A stretch of 5,594 bases of DNA from Bacteroidales bacterium (GTDB lineage: Bacteria; Bacteroidota; Bacteroidia; Bacteroidales; UBA3824), in the NCBI GenBank assembly GCA_017645985.1, contig JAGCNK010000074.1, positions 1-5,594 on the forward strand. Direction: 5' to 3'. Positions within the stretch are counted from its first letter, which is position 1; each line of letters begins with the position of its first letter. Positions 1-5,458 of the stretch are shown piece by piece. The position numbers and the translations under genes are program-made. Under the pieces are notes generated by a model. The model made no database searches. It was not told where the DNA came from and saw only the letters and a program-made list of their open reading frames with translations.

Positions 1-20
1 ACCAACTGAGCTATTCCCGC
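1..20 (-). tRNA. tRNA-Gly, 5' part only (cut by window edge)
   Basis: Read on the minus strand, these 20 bases are GCGGGAATAGCTCAGTTGGT. They form the 5' acceptor strand, the two linker bases and the start of the D arm of a bacterial tRNA. The acceptor sequence and the position after Thr and Tyr tRNAs match the Thr-Tyr-Gly-Thr-tuf cluster, so glycine is the likely identity. The anticodon lies outside the window and cannot be checked. It starts 9 bases after the 3' end of tRNA-Tyr. Confidence 0.8.
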
Positions 21-29
21 TTAATTACG

Positions 30-111
30 TGGGGAGTGATGGATTCGAACCACCGAAGGCGTAGCCAGCAGATTTACAGTCTGTCCCATTTGACCGCTCT
101 GGAAACTCCCC
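30..111 (-). tRNA. tRNA-Tyr (anticodon GTA)
   Basis: The minus strand gives an 82-base class II tRNA. Its acceptor pairs GGGGAGT with ACTCCCC, followed by discriminator A. It has a TTCGAATCC T-loop region and a long variable arm (GGCTACGCC-type), as expected for tRNA-Tyr. The anticodon GTA, at plus positions 75-77, sits in the loop CTGTAAA. No 3' CCA is encoded, so it must be added after transcription. The top pair of the anticodon stem is an A-C mismatch. It lies 19 bases after tRNA-Thr in the same transcript. Confidence 0.96.
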
Positions 112-130
112 ATTGCAATATTTTGTTGCG

Positions 131-204
131 AGCCGGTGGAGGGATTCGAACCCCCGACCAGCTGATTACAAATCAGCTGCTCTGGCCAACTGAGCTACAC
201 CGGC
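131..204 (-). tRNA. tRNA-Thr (anticodon TGT)
   Basis: The minus strand folds as a standard 74-base tRNA. Acceptor GCCGGTG pairs with CACCGGC, with discriminator T. The D arm is GCTCAGTTGG, the anticodon stem GCTGA/TCAGC encloses the loop TTTGTAA, and the T arm is GGGGG TTCGAAT CCCTC. Anticodon TGT, at plus positions 168-170, reads ACN threonine codons. No CCA is encoded. It is the first gene of the tRNA operon, about 50 bases behind the promoter at 261-291. Confidence 0.96.
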
Positions 205-315
205 AAACAAATAATCTTTTTGAAGATCGTCGCCAAAACTATTTTTCGTTTTTGACGGTGCAAAGGTAAATGCTTTTTTTTTATCTCCAAAAAAATTATT
301 CATTTTTTTTCTATT
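205..315 (-). other. Intergenic leader between hpf and the tRNA operon
   Basis: This 111-base AT-rich stretch holds the tRNA-operon promoter and the transcript leader. Two small inverted repeats are visible in the leader. One pairs CGTC and AAAAC (from 228) with GTTTT and GACG (up to 257), leaving a small internal loop near the expected transcript 5' end. The other is a 5-bp ATCTT/AAGAT hairpin at 214-227, just before the mature tRNA 5' end. No GC-rich terminator follows hpf, only an A-run/T-run pairing near 288-310, so hpf transcripts may read into the tRNAs. Confidence 0.5.
261..291 (-). promoter_or_regulatory. Bacteroidota-type promoter of the tRNA (tuf) operon
   Basis: On the minus strand TTTG (288-291) is followed by 19 bases and then TACCTTTG (261-268). 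This is a full match to the Bacteroidota primary sigma consensus TTTG-N19/20-TAnnTTTG. Transcription should start near 253-257, about 50 bases before the mature 5' end of tRNA-Thr. It would drive the tRNAs, and the EF-Tu gene expected beyond the window, independently of hpf. Confidence 0.75.
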
Positions 316-615
316 TTATTTCTGTTTTTCCTTCCGTTTTAACAGCTGGACGCGCAAAGCCTCTAATCCAGTGTCGATTGCCTCTTCGAAAGACTTGCAT
401 TTTTTTTCGGCGAAGATGGCGCTGCCCGGCACTTCGATGCGGATTTTGGCTGTCTTGCTGTCGTAATTCTTGCTCTGAGAACGCTCTAACGACAAGAACA
501 CCTCTGCTTTGATGATGTCGTCGGCCACCTGCGAAAGTTTTGATACTTTTTCGGTGATGAATTCTTCCAACTTGCTGTCGGGGTTGAAGTGGATTGCTTC
601 GATTTTTACGTTCAT
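316..615 (-). CDS. hpf: Ribosome hibernation promoting factor, short HPF/RaiA type
   Basis: The 99-residue product is a short HPF/YfiA (RaiA) family protein. Known members bind the 30S decoding region where mRNA and tRNA sit, and stabilise idle ribosomes in stationary phase. The N terminus MNVKIEAIHFNPDSKLEEFI has the family's first beta strand and the first helix that follows. A later strand segment (KTAKIRIEVPG) and the second helix (KSFEEAIDTGLEALRVQL) follow, then a lysine-rich tail. The length fits the short form without the C-terminal dimerisation domain of long HPF, so 100S formation would need another factor, if it occurs. The ATG at 615 is fixed by AGGAGG seven bases upstream. It starts 23 bases after the xer stop, so co-transcription is likely. 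Confidence 0.93.
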   Translation of the reverse strand: MNVKIEAIHFNPDSKLEEFITEKVSKLSQVADDIIKAEVFLSLERSQSKNYDSKTAKIRIEVPGSAIFAEKKCKSFEEAIDTGLEALRVQLLKRKEKQK

Positions 616-622
616 ACTTTGT

Positions 623-628
623 CCTCCT
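623..628 (-). promoter_or_regulatory. Strong Shine-Dalgarno (AGGAGG) of hpf
   Basis: The minus strand reads TTAGGAGGAC with AGGAGG ending seven bases before the hpf ATG. This is ideal geometry for 16S pairing. Such a perfect site is uncommon in Bacteroidota, whose ribosomes normally hide the anti-SD and initiate at A-rich leaders. No other gene start in this window has one. Confidence 0.85.
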
Positions 629-638
629 AATTCTTTTT

Positions 639-1511
639 TTATGCCCGGGGATGGGCTTGTTTGTAAACTTTGTTTAATTTATCGTATGAGACATGCGTGT
701 AAACCTGCGTGGCAGATAGGTTGGCGTGCCCCAAGAGTTCTTTGATCGCGTTGAGGTCGGCTCCGTTGTTGAGCATTCCCGTGGCAAACGAGTGCCTGAT
801 GGTGTGGGGGCTGCTGCGGTGAACCGACTGTGTGAGTTCCAAATAGCGGTGGACGATGTTGTACACTAGCTTGGCGTACATCGGCCTGCCCTTGCCTGTG
901 GTGAAGAGCGGAGCATCGCCCGTGGTAACAAATGTACGTAAACGGCGGCACAATGTTTCGGTCAACGGCACCTGACGTGTTTTGCCTCCTTTGCCGTGCA
1001 CCGTGAGGGTGCGCCTCGAGAAGTCGATGTCGGAGCACCTGAGTCCGATGAGCTCTGCCGAGCGTATGCCCGTGCCGTAAAACAGCTCCACTATCATACG
1101 GTTGCGCTCGCCGTCTTTGTCGTTGGCGAAATTCTCGTCGGTGTCTAAAAGCTGCTGCATCTTGTAGTCGGGAACGAACTCGGGAAGCTGGCGGGGGCGG
1201 CTCACGTTTTGAAGGCGCGACACCGGATTTTTTTTGACCACACCTTTATATAATAGATAGCGGTAAAATGTGCGCATCGCCGAAATCTTGCGGTTGATGC
1301 CCGCGGGCTCGGTGCCCTGGCGTTTGAGCTCCACAAGCCACGAGCGCAGCTGACGTGTGCCAGCCTCCACAAGCGACACGCAGGGCGTGATGCCTGACAG
1401 GTACCTGCTGAGGATGCACAAGTCGGTGGTGTAGCCCTTTATCGTGTGGGGGCTGTAGCGCCGCTGGTACTCCAAGTAGCCGGCAAAATCGTCAATTATG
1501 CTATCTTCCAT
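639..1511 (-). CDS. xerC: Tyrosine recombinase, XerC-type
   Basis: The product (290 residues from the ATG at 1511) is a Xer-family site-specific recombinase; Xer proteins resolve chromosome dimers at dif with FtsK at the septum. An N-terminal SAM-like core-binding domain (about 5-90, including the SPHTIKGYTTDL motif) is followed by the catalytic domain. All active-site residues are present: R150 (GTGIRSAEL), K174 (HGKGGKTR), H236 and R239 (HTIRH), H262 (LLGHANLS) and nucleophile Y271 (QVYTH). An upstream GTG at 1517 would add two residues, but it overlaps the AAAGG ribosome-site-like sequence, so the ATG is preferred. The setting between rpsU and hpf is the chromosomal housekeeping location, so this is not a phage or transposon integrase. 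XerC rather than XerD is assigned by context. GC content is clearly higher than in rpsU or hpf. Confidence 0.9.
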   Translation of the reverse strand: MEDSIIDDFAGYLEYQRRYSPHTIKGYTTDLCILSRYLSGITPCVSLVEAGTRQLRSWLVELKRQGTEPAGINRKISAMRTFYRYLLYKGVVKKNPVSRLQNVSRPRQLPEFVPDYKMQQLLDTDENFANDKDGERNRMIVELFYGTGIRSAELIGLRCSDIDFSRRTLTVHGKGGKTRQVPLTETLCRRLRTFVTTGDAPLFTTGKGRPMYAKLVYNIVHRYLELTQSVHRSSPHTIRHSFATGMLNNGADLNAIKELLGHANLSATQVYTHVSYDKLNKVYKQAHPRA

Positions 1512-1525
1512 ATTCACCTTTCTAT

Positions 1526-1585
1526 AAAAAAAGAAAACAAATGAACCTAATTAACTTTTTTACAGCTCTTTAGGTTTATTTGTTT
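1526..1585 (-). terminator. Intrinsic terminator or attenuator between rpsU and xerC
   Basis: On the minus strand a 16-bp stem joins 1570-1585 to 1535-1550, with one G-U pair at 1543/1577 and a 19-base loop. It runs straight into a U-tract (TTTTC then TTTTTTT, down to 1526). It would end rpsU transcripts 14 bases before the xerC ATG. That leaves almost no room for a promoter after it, so xerC and hpf would depend on read-through. This makes an attenuator as likely as a plain terminator. The stem is AT-rich, so efficiency is uncertain. Confidence 0.65.
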
Positions 1586-1597
1586 CTCTAAAGAAAC
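1582..1597 (-). repeat. Short inverted repeat overlapping two larger hairpins
   Basis: GTTTCT (1582-1587) and AGAAAC (1592-1597) are perfect 6-bp complements around a 4-base loop. The repeat shares four bases with the outer end of the 1535-1585 hairpin and two with the 1596-1626 repeat. The three structures therefore cannot all form in full at once. Confidence 0.5.
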
Positions 1598-1626
1598 CGA
1601 TATCTAAATGTACGGAAAATATCGGT
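1596..1626 (-). repeat. 8-bp inverted repeat around the candidate xerC -10 region
   Basis: ACCGATAT (1596-1603) and ATATCGGT (1619-1626) are perfect inverted copies separated by 15 bases. On the minus strand the arm is followed by TTTCTTT, so as RNA it could be a weak terminator for rpsU. As DNA it brackets the candidate TACATTTA promoter element, which could make it an operator. The sequence alone does not separate these readings. Confidence 0.5.
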
Positions 1627-1635
1627 ATTTGTCAA
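1605..1635 (-). promoter_or_regulatory. Candidate internal promoter for xerC-hpf
   Basis: On the minus strand TTGACA (1630-1635) is followed by 17 bases and then TACATTTA (1605-1612). The TTG-to-TA distance of 20 bases fits the Bacteroidota spacing. The second box matches TAnnTTTG except for the last base. A start near 1598 would place the hairpin and U-tract at 1526-1585 in the 5' leader of xerC, an attenuator arrangement. AT-rich DNA gives such matches by chance fairly often. Confidence 0.35.
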
Positions 1636-1670
1636 GAAGAAAATGAAATTTTTTTTTAAATATCTTCTTG
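1633..1670 (-). repeat. Inverted repeat spanning the rpsU stop codon
   Basis: CAAGAAGA (1633-1640) and TCTTCTTG (1663-1670) are perfect 8-bp complements with a 22-base AT-rich loop that contains the rpsU TAA (1656-1658). As RNA it could protect the 3' end of the short rpsU message. The low-complexity sequence makes chance a real possibility. Confidence 0.4.
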
Positions 1671-1853
1671 TTCTCTTTGAAGTTTCTGAATGTAAATGGC
1701 TTTGAGAAGCTGTTCTCTTCTACGAACTGAGAATTTTGTGAAAGCCTGACGCTCTCTGAGCTCTTTTACAACTCCGGTTTTCTCGAATTTTCTTTTAAAT
1801 TTTTTGAGGGCTCTTTCGATGTTTTCGCCTTCTTTGATAGGTACTATGATCAT
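1656..1853 (-). CDS. rpsU: Small ribosomal subunit protein bS21
   Basis: The 65-residue basic protein starts MIIVPIKEGENIERALKKFK, the bS21 family signature, followed by the arginine/lysine-rich helices of the family. bS21 sits on the 30S platform beside the 3' end of 16S rRNA. In Bacteroidota it helps bury the anti-SD sequence together with bS18 and bS6. Tyr54 (in AIYIQKLQ) falls where I recall a Bacteroidota tyrosine contacting the anti-SD. At residues 40-42 it reads KFS where the homologs I recall usually have KPS. There is no normally spaced Shine-Dalgarno: AAAGGA ends one base before the ATG, and complementarity to the 16S tail continues past the start codon. It has its own promoter element at 1905-1912 and is followed by hairpins. 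Confidence 0.95.
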   Translation of the reverse strand: MIIVPIKEGENIERALKKFKRKFEKTGVVKELRERQAFTKFSVRRREQLLKAIYIQKLQREQEDI

Positions 1854-1860
1854 ATCCTTT
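1848..1860 (-). promoter_or_regulatory. rpsU start region complementary to the 16S rRNA 3' tail
   Basis: The minus strand from 1860 to 1848 reads AAAGGATATGATC, with the start codon ATG at 1853-1851. The complement of the conserved 16S 3' tail is AAAGGAGGTGATC, so 11 of 13 positions match and only the two central bases differ. Pairing here would cover the start codon rather than place it in the P site, so it could act as a control element. TATGATCATA at this place is also a perfect 10-base palindrome. Function is inferred. Confidence 0.35.
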
Positions 1861-1874
1861 TAATAATTATTTAT

Positions 1875-1886
1875 TTAAACGTTTAA
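1875..1886. repeat. 12-bp palindrome TTAAACGTTTAA in the rpsU leader
   Basis: A perfect palindrome centred between 1880 and 1881, between the rpsU promoter element and its start codon. It could be an operator for a dimeric regulator or simply AT-rich chance. A similar AAACGTTT-centred palindrome, preceded by the same TATTTAAAC 9-mer, is found at 5497-5517. Confidence 0.35.
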
Positions 1887-1904
1887 TATTTCAAATTCAG
1901 GTCG

Positions 1905-1912
1905 CAAAGATA
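1905..1912 (-). promoter_or_regulatory. rpsU promoter, -7 element TATCTTTG
   Basis: The minus strand reads TATCTTTG, an exact match to the Bacteroidota -7 consensus TAnnTTTG, about 50 bases before the rpsU ATG. The -33 region is a T-run (TTTTTTC) without a clear TTTG at the right distance, so the upstream box is weak. It lies about 50 bases after the stop of the glycosyltransferase gene, so rpsU can start its own transcript. I see no convincing GC-rich terminator between the two genes. Confidence 0.6.
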
Positions 1913-1960
1913 GCAAATGTATTTATGCTGAAAAAATTTTTCGGGATTTATTTTTTAAAA

Positions 1961-3550
1961 TTATTCAGGAACGGTGGAATAAATGTACACAGGGGGGTTG
2001 AGATTGGTGTTGTTGAAATACTCGATGGTGAGGTCGGAGAGGCTCGGGTCGATTTTTTCCACAAAGGTGAGGTCGGGAAAAATCTTGCGGACAGCCTCGG
2101 CACGCTGCTCAATGTCGTAGTTGCCATAGAAAAAGACGTATGACGGGCGCAAGGAGTCGTCCTTGTCGACAAAGTAGTCGCGGCTGAAGAGGTAGCGGAT
2201 GTCGCTGCCGTCTTGCTGATACGAGTTGACAATGGAGCTGTCGGGCTCGGGCTGGCGGTTGTAGACATACTGGATAAGCCGTCCGCCGAAATAGAATGGA
2301 GGAAAGCTCTTGGAGCTGTCGTTGGCTGGGTCGTCGACAAATATCGACTTGACCGACTGGCGGTATTTTGACAAAAAGAGCATGGACTCCACCTGAGGAC
2401 GGCGCATGTATGCCGTGGAGGTGATTATCAGCAGCGGTATGTTCACTATCACAAACGAGAGCACAACCCAACGCGACAGCACGCTGTGACGCACAAAGAA
2501 CTCGGAGGTGCGCCTGAAATTGTAGAGCCCCGCTACCACAAGTATGATATAAAAGGGCAGAATGTTGAGCATAAAACGCTCCTGCTTGTAGGGAATGAGG
2601 TAATGCACTACTATATAGAAACATACGGGGAAAAATATCATAAAGTATTTTTTCCACGAGCGGATAAATCCGTAAAACGCCACCATTCCCCAGGGAAAGA
2701 GAAACATGACTATAAGTATGGAGATGTACATATAGTAAGCGCTTGAGCCATTGGTGGTTAATCGTCCAGACAAGATTGTCTGCACATATTCGGAGAGCAT
2801 ATAGAACGGCTCATGAAACAGCACCGACCCCACAAGTCCCTCAAACGACATTGCCGACACAAACGCGCCGAGCAGAAAATACATAGCCCGCTTGTGGCTG
2901 CCGCGTATTATCATACTGATAAACACGCCCAGAATGAACACGCCCGAATGGTACGACACCGAAAAGCCGATAGCCATAAGGAAACCTGTGAAAAGGTCGT
3001 CGGCAAACTTGAACTTCTTTGGGTCGTATTTGGCAAGTCGGTAGAATCCGGCTAGAAGGAGTATGGCGCTGACATTCTCGGCAAAGTTTCTAACGCTGAT
3101 AAACGGCTCGATCCATAGCACAGCCACGGTAAGTCCCACGGCGAGACCCACTTTGCGTGTAGAGAACAGCCTCACTATCCTGTAAGAGTAGTATACCGTG
3201 AGCAGCGATGCGAGTGCGTGCACCAGACGGATGACAAACATCTTGCTCCTTGGATCAAAAATGCCGAAAAACTCGCCCACGAACAGAGCCAGCCAATTGA
3301 CGCAGAGATACAAAAGACTGTAGCCGTGCTGAATAAAGGTGCTTTCGCCGCCGTAAAGAAACTCCGACAGCGAAGTCTGTCCCGAGAGAAGCTGCTGCGC
3401 GTTTTCGAGATAGACGTAGTGCTCGTAGCCGAATGCTATGCCCCGTGAGAAAAATGCCGCCAGCATCCTGAACAGAAACGCCGTCCAGATGCAGAACAGC
3501 AGAGTCTTTTTCTCCACAATGTAGAGCAGGGTATGTCGTAGGCGTTCCAT
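1961..3550 (-). CDS. Multi-pass GT-C-fold glycosyltransferase, GT22 mannosyltransferase-like
   Basis: The 529-residue product is an integral membrane protein with about 11-12 hydrophobic segments between residues 17 and 380 and a soluble C-terminal part (about 382-529), probably periplasmic. GT-C enzymes use polyprenyl-phosphate sugars and have acidic residues in the first outer loop; YEH at 42-44 is the candidate here. YKQERFMLNILPF (from 321) resembles the HKE-RF-L-P motif of GT22 enzymes (Alg9/PIG-B class), with Y for the usual H. The identity is therefore a family-level call and the acceptor is unknown; GT39/ArnT-like or GT83-like membership is possible. The ATG at 3550 is preferred: the reading frame stays open to 3643, but that extension overlaps the ABC gene and is not hydrophobic. 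It follows the ABC gene by 22 bases, so the two are likely co-transcribed. Confidence 0.75.
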   Translation of the reverse strand: MERLRHTLLYIVEKKTLLFCIWTAFLFRMLAAFFSRGIAFGYEHYVYLENAQQLLSGQTSLSEFLYGGESTFIQHGYSLLYLCVNWLALFVGEFFGIFDPRSKMFVIRLVHALASLLTVYYSYRIVRLFSTRKVGLAVGLTVAVLWIEPFISVRNFAENVSAILLLAGFYRLAKYDPKKFKFADDLFTGFLMAIGFSVSYHSGVFILGVFISMIIRGSHKRAMYFLLGAFVSAMSFEGLVGSVLFHEPFYMLSEYVQTILSGRLTTNGSSAYYMYISILIVMFLFPWGMVAFYGFIRSWKKYFMIFFPVCFYIVVHYLIPYKQERFMLNILPFYIILVVAGLYNFRRTSEFFVRHSVLSRWVVLSFVIVNIPLLIITSTAYMRRPQVESMLFLSKYRQSVKSIFVDDPANDSSKSFPPFYFGGRLIQYVYNRQPEPDSSIVNSYQQDGSDIRYLFSRDYFVDKDDSLRPSYVFFYGNYDIEQRAEAVRKIFPDLTFVEKIDPSLSDLTIEYFNNTNLNPPVYIYSTVPE

Positions 3551-3572
3551 TGGTGCTATTATTAATAAGGTG

Positions 3573-5402
3573 TCAGAACATCTGCAAGTCGCAGAGACGT
3601 CGGTACGCACCGTTCTTTTCCATAAGCTGGTCGTGAGTGCCACGCTCTATGATCTCGCCGTCGTTGAGCACGCAAATCTCGTCGGCGTCTTTCACGGTAG
3701 AGAGACGGTGGGCAATGACTATGGAGGTGCGGTTTTGCATAAGTTTCGACAGTGCGTCCTGAACAAGGCGCTCGCTTTCGGTGTCTAATGCCGATGTGGC
3801 CTCGTCGAGAATCAGGATGGGAGGATTTTTGAGCACCGCGCGAGCAATGCTGATACGCTGACGCTGACCTCCTGAGAGCTTTGTGCCACGGTCGCCCACT
3901 CCGGTTTCGTATTTCTCTGGTTTCTCGTCGATAAAATCGGTGGCATTGGCAATGGCAGCAGCGGCAGAAACCTCCTGGTCGGTGGCGTTCTGCACTCCGA
4001 AAGCTATGTTGTTGCGGATGGTGTCGTTGAAGAGTATCGACTCCTGGTTGACATTGCCCATCATAGAGCGGAGGTCGGTGAGCTTATAGTCTTTGATATT
4101 AACGCCGTCGATAAGTATTTCGCCCTCCTCAACATCCCAGAAGCGCGGCAGGAGGTCAACAAGGGTAGACTTGCCGCTTCCGCTCTGTCCCACGAGAGCC
4201 ACGGTCTTGCCTTTCTGAATCTTGAGGTTGATATTGCGGAGAACATATTTTTCTGCATATTTGAACGACACATTGCGAAACTCGATACCCTCTTTGAAAT
4301 CGTTGATACGTACGGGGTTGGCTATTTCGGGCACGTGCATCTTCTCGTCGAGAATCTTGTTGACACGGTCGAGCGAAGCCATACCCTTCTGAATGGTGTT
4401 GAATGTGCGGGCAAGATCCTTGGCGGGGTTGAGCAGCTGCGAGAACACTGCCAGGAAGAATATGAACTCAGACGATGTGAACGAGCCTTTGCCTTCGAGA
4501 ATAAGGTAGCCTCCGCCCACAAGTACCACGGTAAACACCGCGATACCAAGAAATTCGCTCAACGGCGACGACAGAGAATGCTTGCGGCTGACCTTGTTTT
4601 GTAGACGGTAAATCTTGTCGTTGATTTTTTCGAAACGAGCCTTCATCTTGTCTTCGGCAATAAACGCCTTCACGATTCTCAATCCGCCGAGAGTCTCTTC
4701 CATAACGGTGAGCATCTCGCCTGCTGCAGCCTGACCAAGTCCCGACGAAGATTTGAGACTCTTGCCCAGACGGCCGATAAGCAATGCGATTATAGGCAGC
4801 ACCACCAGCACTCCGAGAGTAAGCTGCCAGCTGGTATAAATGAGCGTGCCAAGATAGAGCACTATCTGAATGGGGTCTTTGAACAGCATGTCGAGACTGC
4901 CCGAAATGCTGGCGCGGATCTCCTGAACGTCGCTTGTGAAACGGCTGAGGATGTCGCCTTTCTTGGATTCTGAAAAATAGCGCAATGGCAGGTCGAGTAT
5001 CTTGTAGTAAATCTTGCGCTGAAAATTCATAACTGTGCCGTTGCTGATGGGCGCCATATAAAACGAGCCCATATAGCCGAAAAAGTTTTTGAAAAACGCG
5101 CCGATAATCACAAACAGTCCGATGTACATCAGGGCGGAAAGTTTTCCGTCGGTAACAATCACGTGGTAAAGGAAATAGTCGAGATACGCCTTGGCGTGAC
5201 TAAGGCACTCATAGCTCAGAGTAAAGTCGCCAGGATACTCCACCACCCTGTCGGTGTCGGAGAAAAGCATGTCTAAGAACGGTATAATCATAGCCATGCT
5301 GAATAGCGAAAACACTGTGCTCAAAGAGTTTAGCAGCACATTTAAGAATGCGTACTTTTTAAAAGGTTTTAGATAACTTACTACGGTGGATATTGTGTTC
5401 AC
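3573..5402 (-). CDS. ABC half-transporter, lipid exporter (MsbA-like) type
   Basis: This 609-residue protein fuses an exporter membrane domain (about 1-340, six expected helices) to an ATPase domain (about 370-609). The ATPase motifs are intact: Walker A GQSGSGKS (405-412), Q-loop Q453, signature LSGGQ (509-513), Walker B ILILDEATSALD with D533 and catalytic E534, and H-loop H565. It should work as a homodimer in the inner membrane. The length and the DLPLRYFSESKKGDILSRF coupling region fit MsbA/lipid-flippase-type exporters, though multidrug export cannot be excluded. The GTG at 5402 is chosen as the start: the protein then begins MNTISTVVSYLKPFKKY, as related exporters do. A TTG at 5444 would extend it, but it lies over the TATATTTG promoter element. 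The downstream glycosyltransferase suggests a lipid-linked glycan or envelope lipid as substrate. Confidence 0.88.
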   Translation of the reverse strand: MNTISTVVSYLKPFKKYAFLNVLLNSLSTVFSLFSMAMIIPFLDMLFSDTDRVVEYPGDFTLSYECLSHAKAYLDYFLYHVIVTDGKLSALMYIGLFVIIGAFFKNFFGYMGSFYMAPISNGTVMNFQRKIYYKILDLPLRYFSESKKGDILSRFTSDVQEIRASISGSLDMLFKDPIQIVLYLGTLIYTSWQLTLGVLVVLPIIALLIGRLGKSLKSSSGLGQAAAGEMLTVMEETLGGLRIVKAFIAEDKMKARFEKINDKIYRLQNKVSRKHSLSSPLSEFLGIAVFTVVLVGGGYLILEGKGSFTSSEFIFFLAVFSQLLNPAKDLARTFNTIQKGMASLDRVNKILDEKMHVPEIANPVRINDFKEGIEFRNVSFKYAEKYVLRNINLKIQKGKTVALVGQSGSGKSTLVDLLPRFWDVEEGEILIDGVNIKDYKLTDLRSMMGNVNQESILFNDTIRNNIAFGVQNATDQEVSAAAAIANATDFIDEKPEKYETGVGDRGTKLSGGQRQRISIARAVLKNPPILILDEATSALDTESERLVQDALSKLMQNRTSIVIAHRLSTVKDADEICVLNDGEIIERGTHDQLMEKNGAYRRLCDLQMF

Positions 5403-5433
5403 TGCCTGATATTTTAGTTTTTGATTTTCGGCA

Positions 5434-5441
5434 CAAATATA
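5434..5441 (-). promoter_or_regulatory. Promoter -7 element (TATATTTG) of the ABC-glycosyltransferase operon
   Basis: The minus strand reads TATATTTG, an exact TAnnTTTG match, 31 bases before the GTG at 5402. Upstream lie long T-runs with TTTG at 5458-5461 (16-base gap) and at 5452-5455 (10-base gap). Neither has the ideal 19-20 base spacing, so the -33 box is uncertain. It sits right after a terminator, where a new promoter is expected. Confidence 0.6.
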
Positions 5442-5458
5442 CAAAAAAAAACAAACGC

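Noticed and set aside
639..1511. Tyrosine recombinase as a sign of an integrated phage, conjugative transposon or integron
   Set aside because: The protein is Xer-length and lies between rpsU and hpf, a conserved chromosomal position. There are no attachment repeats, cargo genes or disrupted tRNA, and the tRNAs nearby are intact.
1512..1517. GTG start for xerC at 1517
   Set aside because: It overlaps the AAAGG ribosome-site-like sequence that is properly placed for the ATG at 1511.
1512..1655. Possible dif-like recombination site next to xerC
   Set aside because: The inverted repeats there do not show the 11-6-11 arm layout of dif, and the U-tract points to a terminator instead.
2109..2657. 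182-codon minus-strand frame inside the glycosyltransferase gene
   Set aside because: It is an alternate frame of a clear membrane-protein gene, with low-complexity Cys/His/Gln-rich content and no domain.
3551..3643. Thirty-one-residue N-terminal extension of the glycosyltransferase frame into the ABC gene
   Set aside because: It overlaps the conserved ABC C terminus, is polar and unlike a membrane protein N terminus, and a good ATG at 3550 follows the ABC stop by a normal 22-base gap.
5403..5444. TTG start for the ABC transporter at 5444
   Set aside because: The TTG abuts the TATATTTG promoter element, so the start codon would lie upstream of the transcript start. The GTG at 5402 gives the usual family N terminus.
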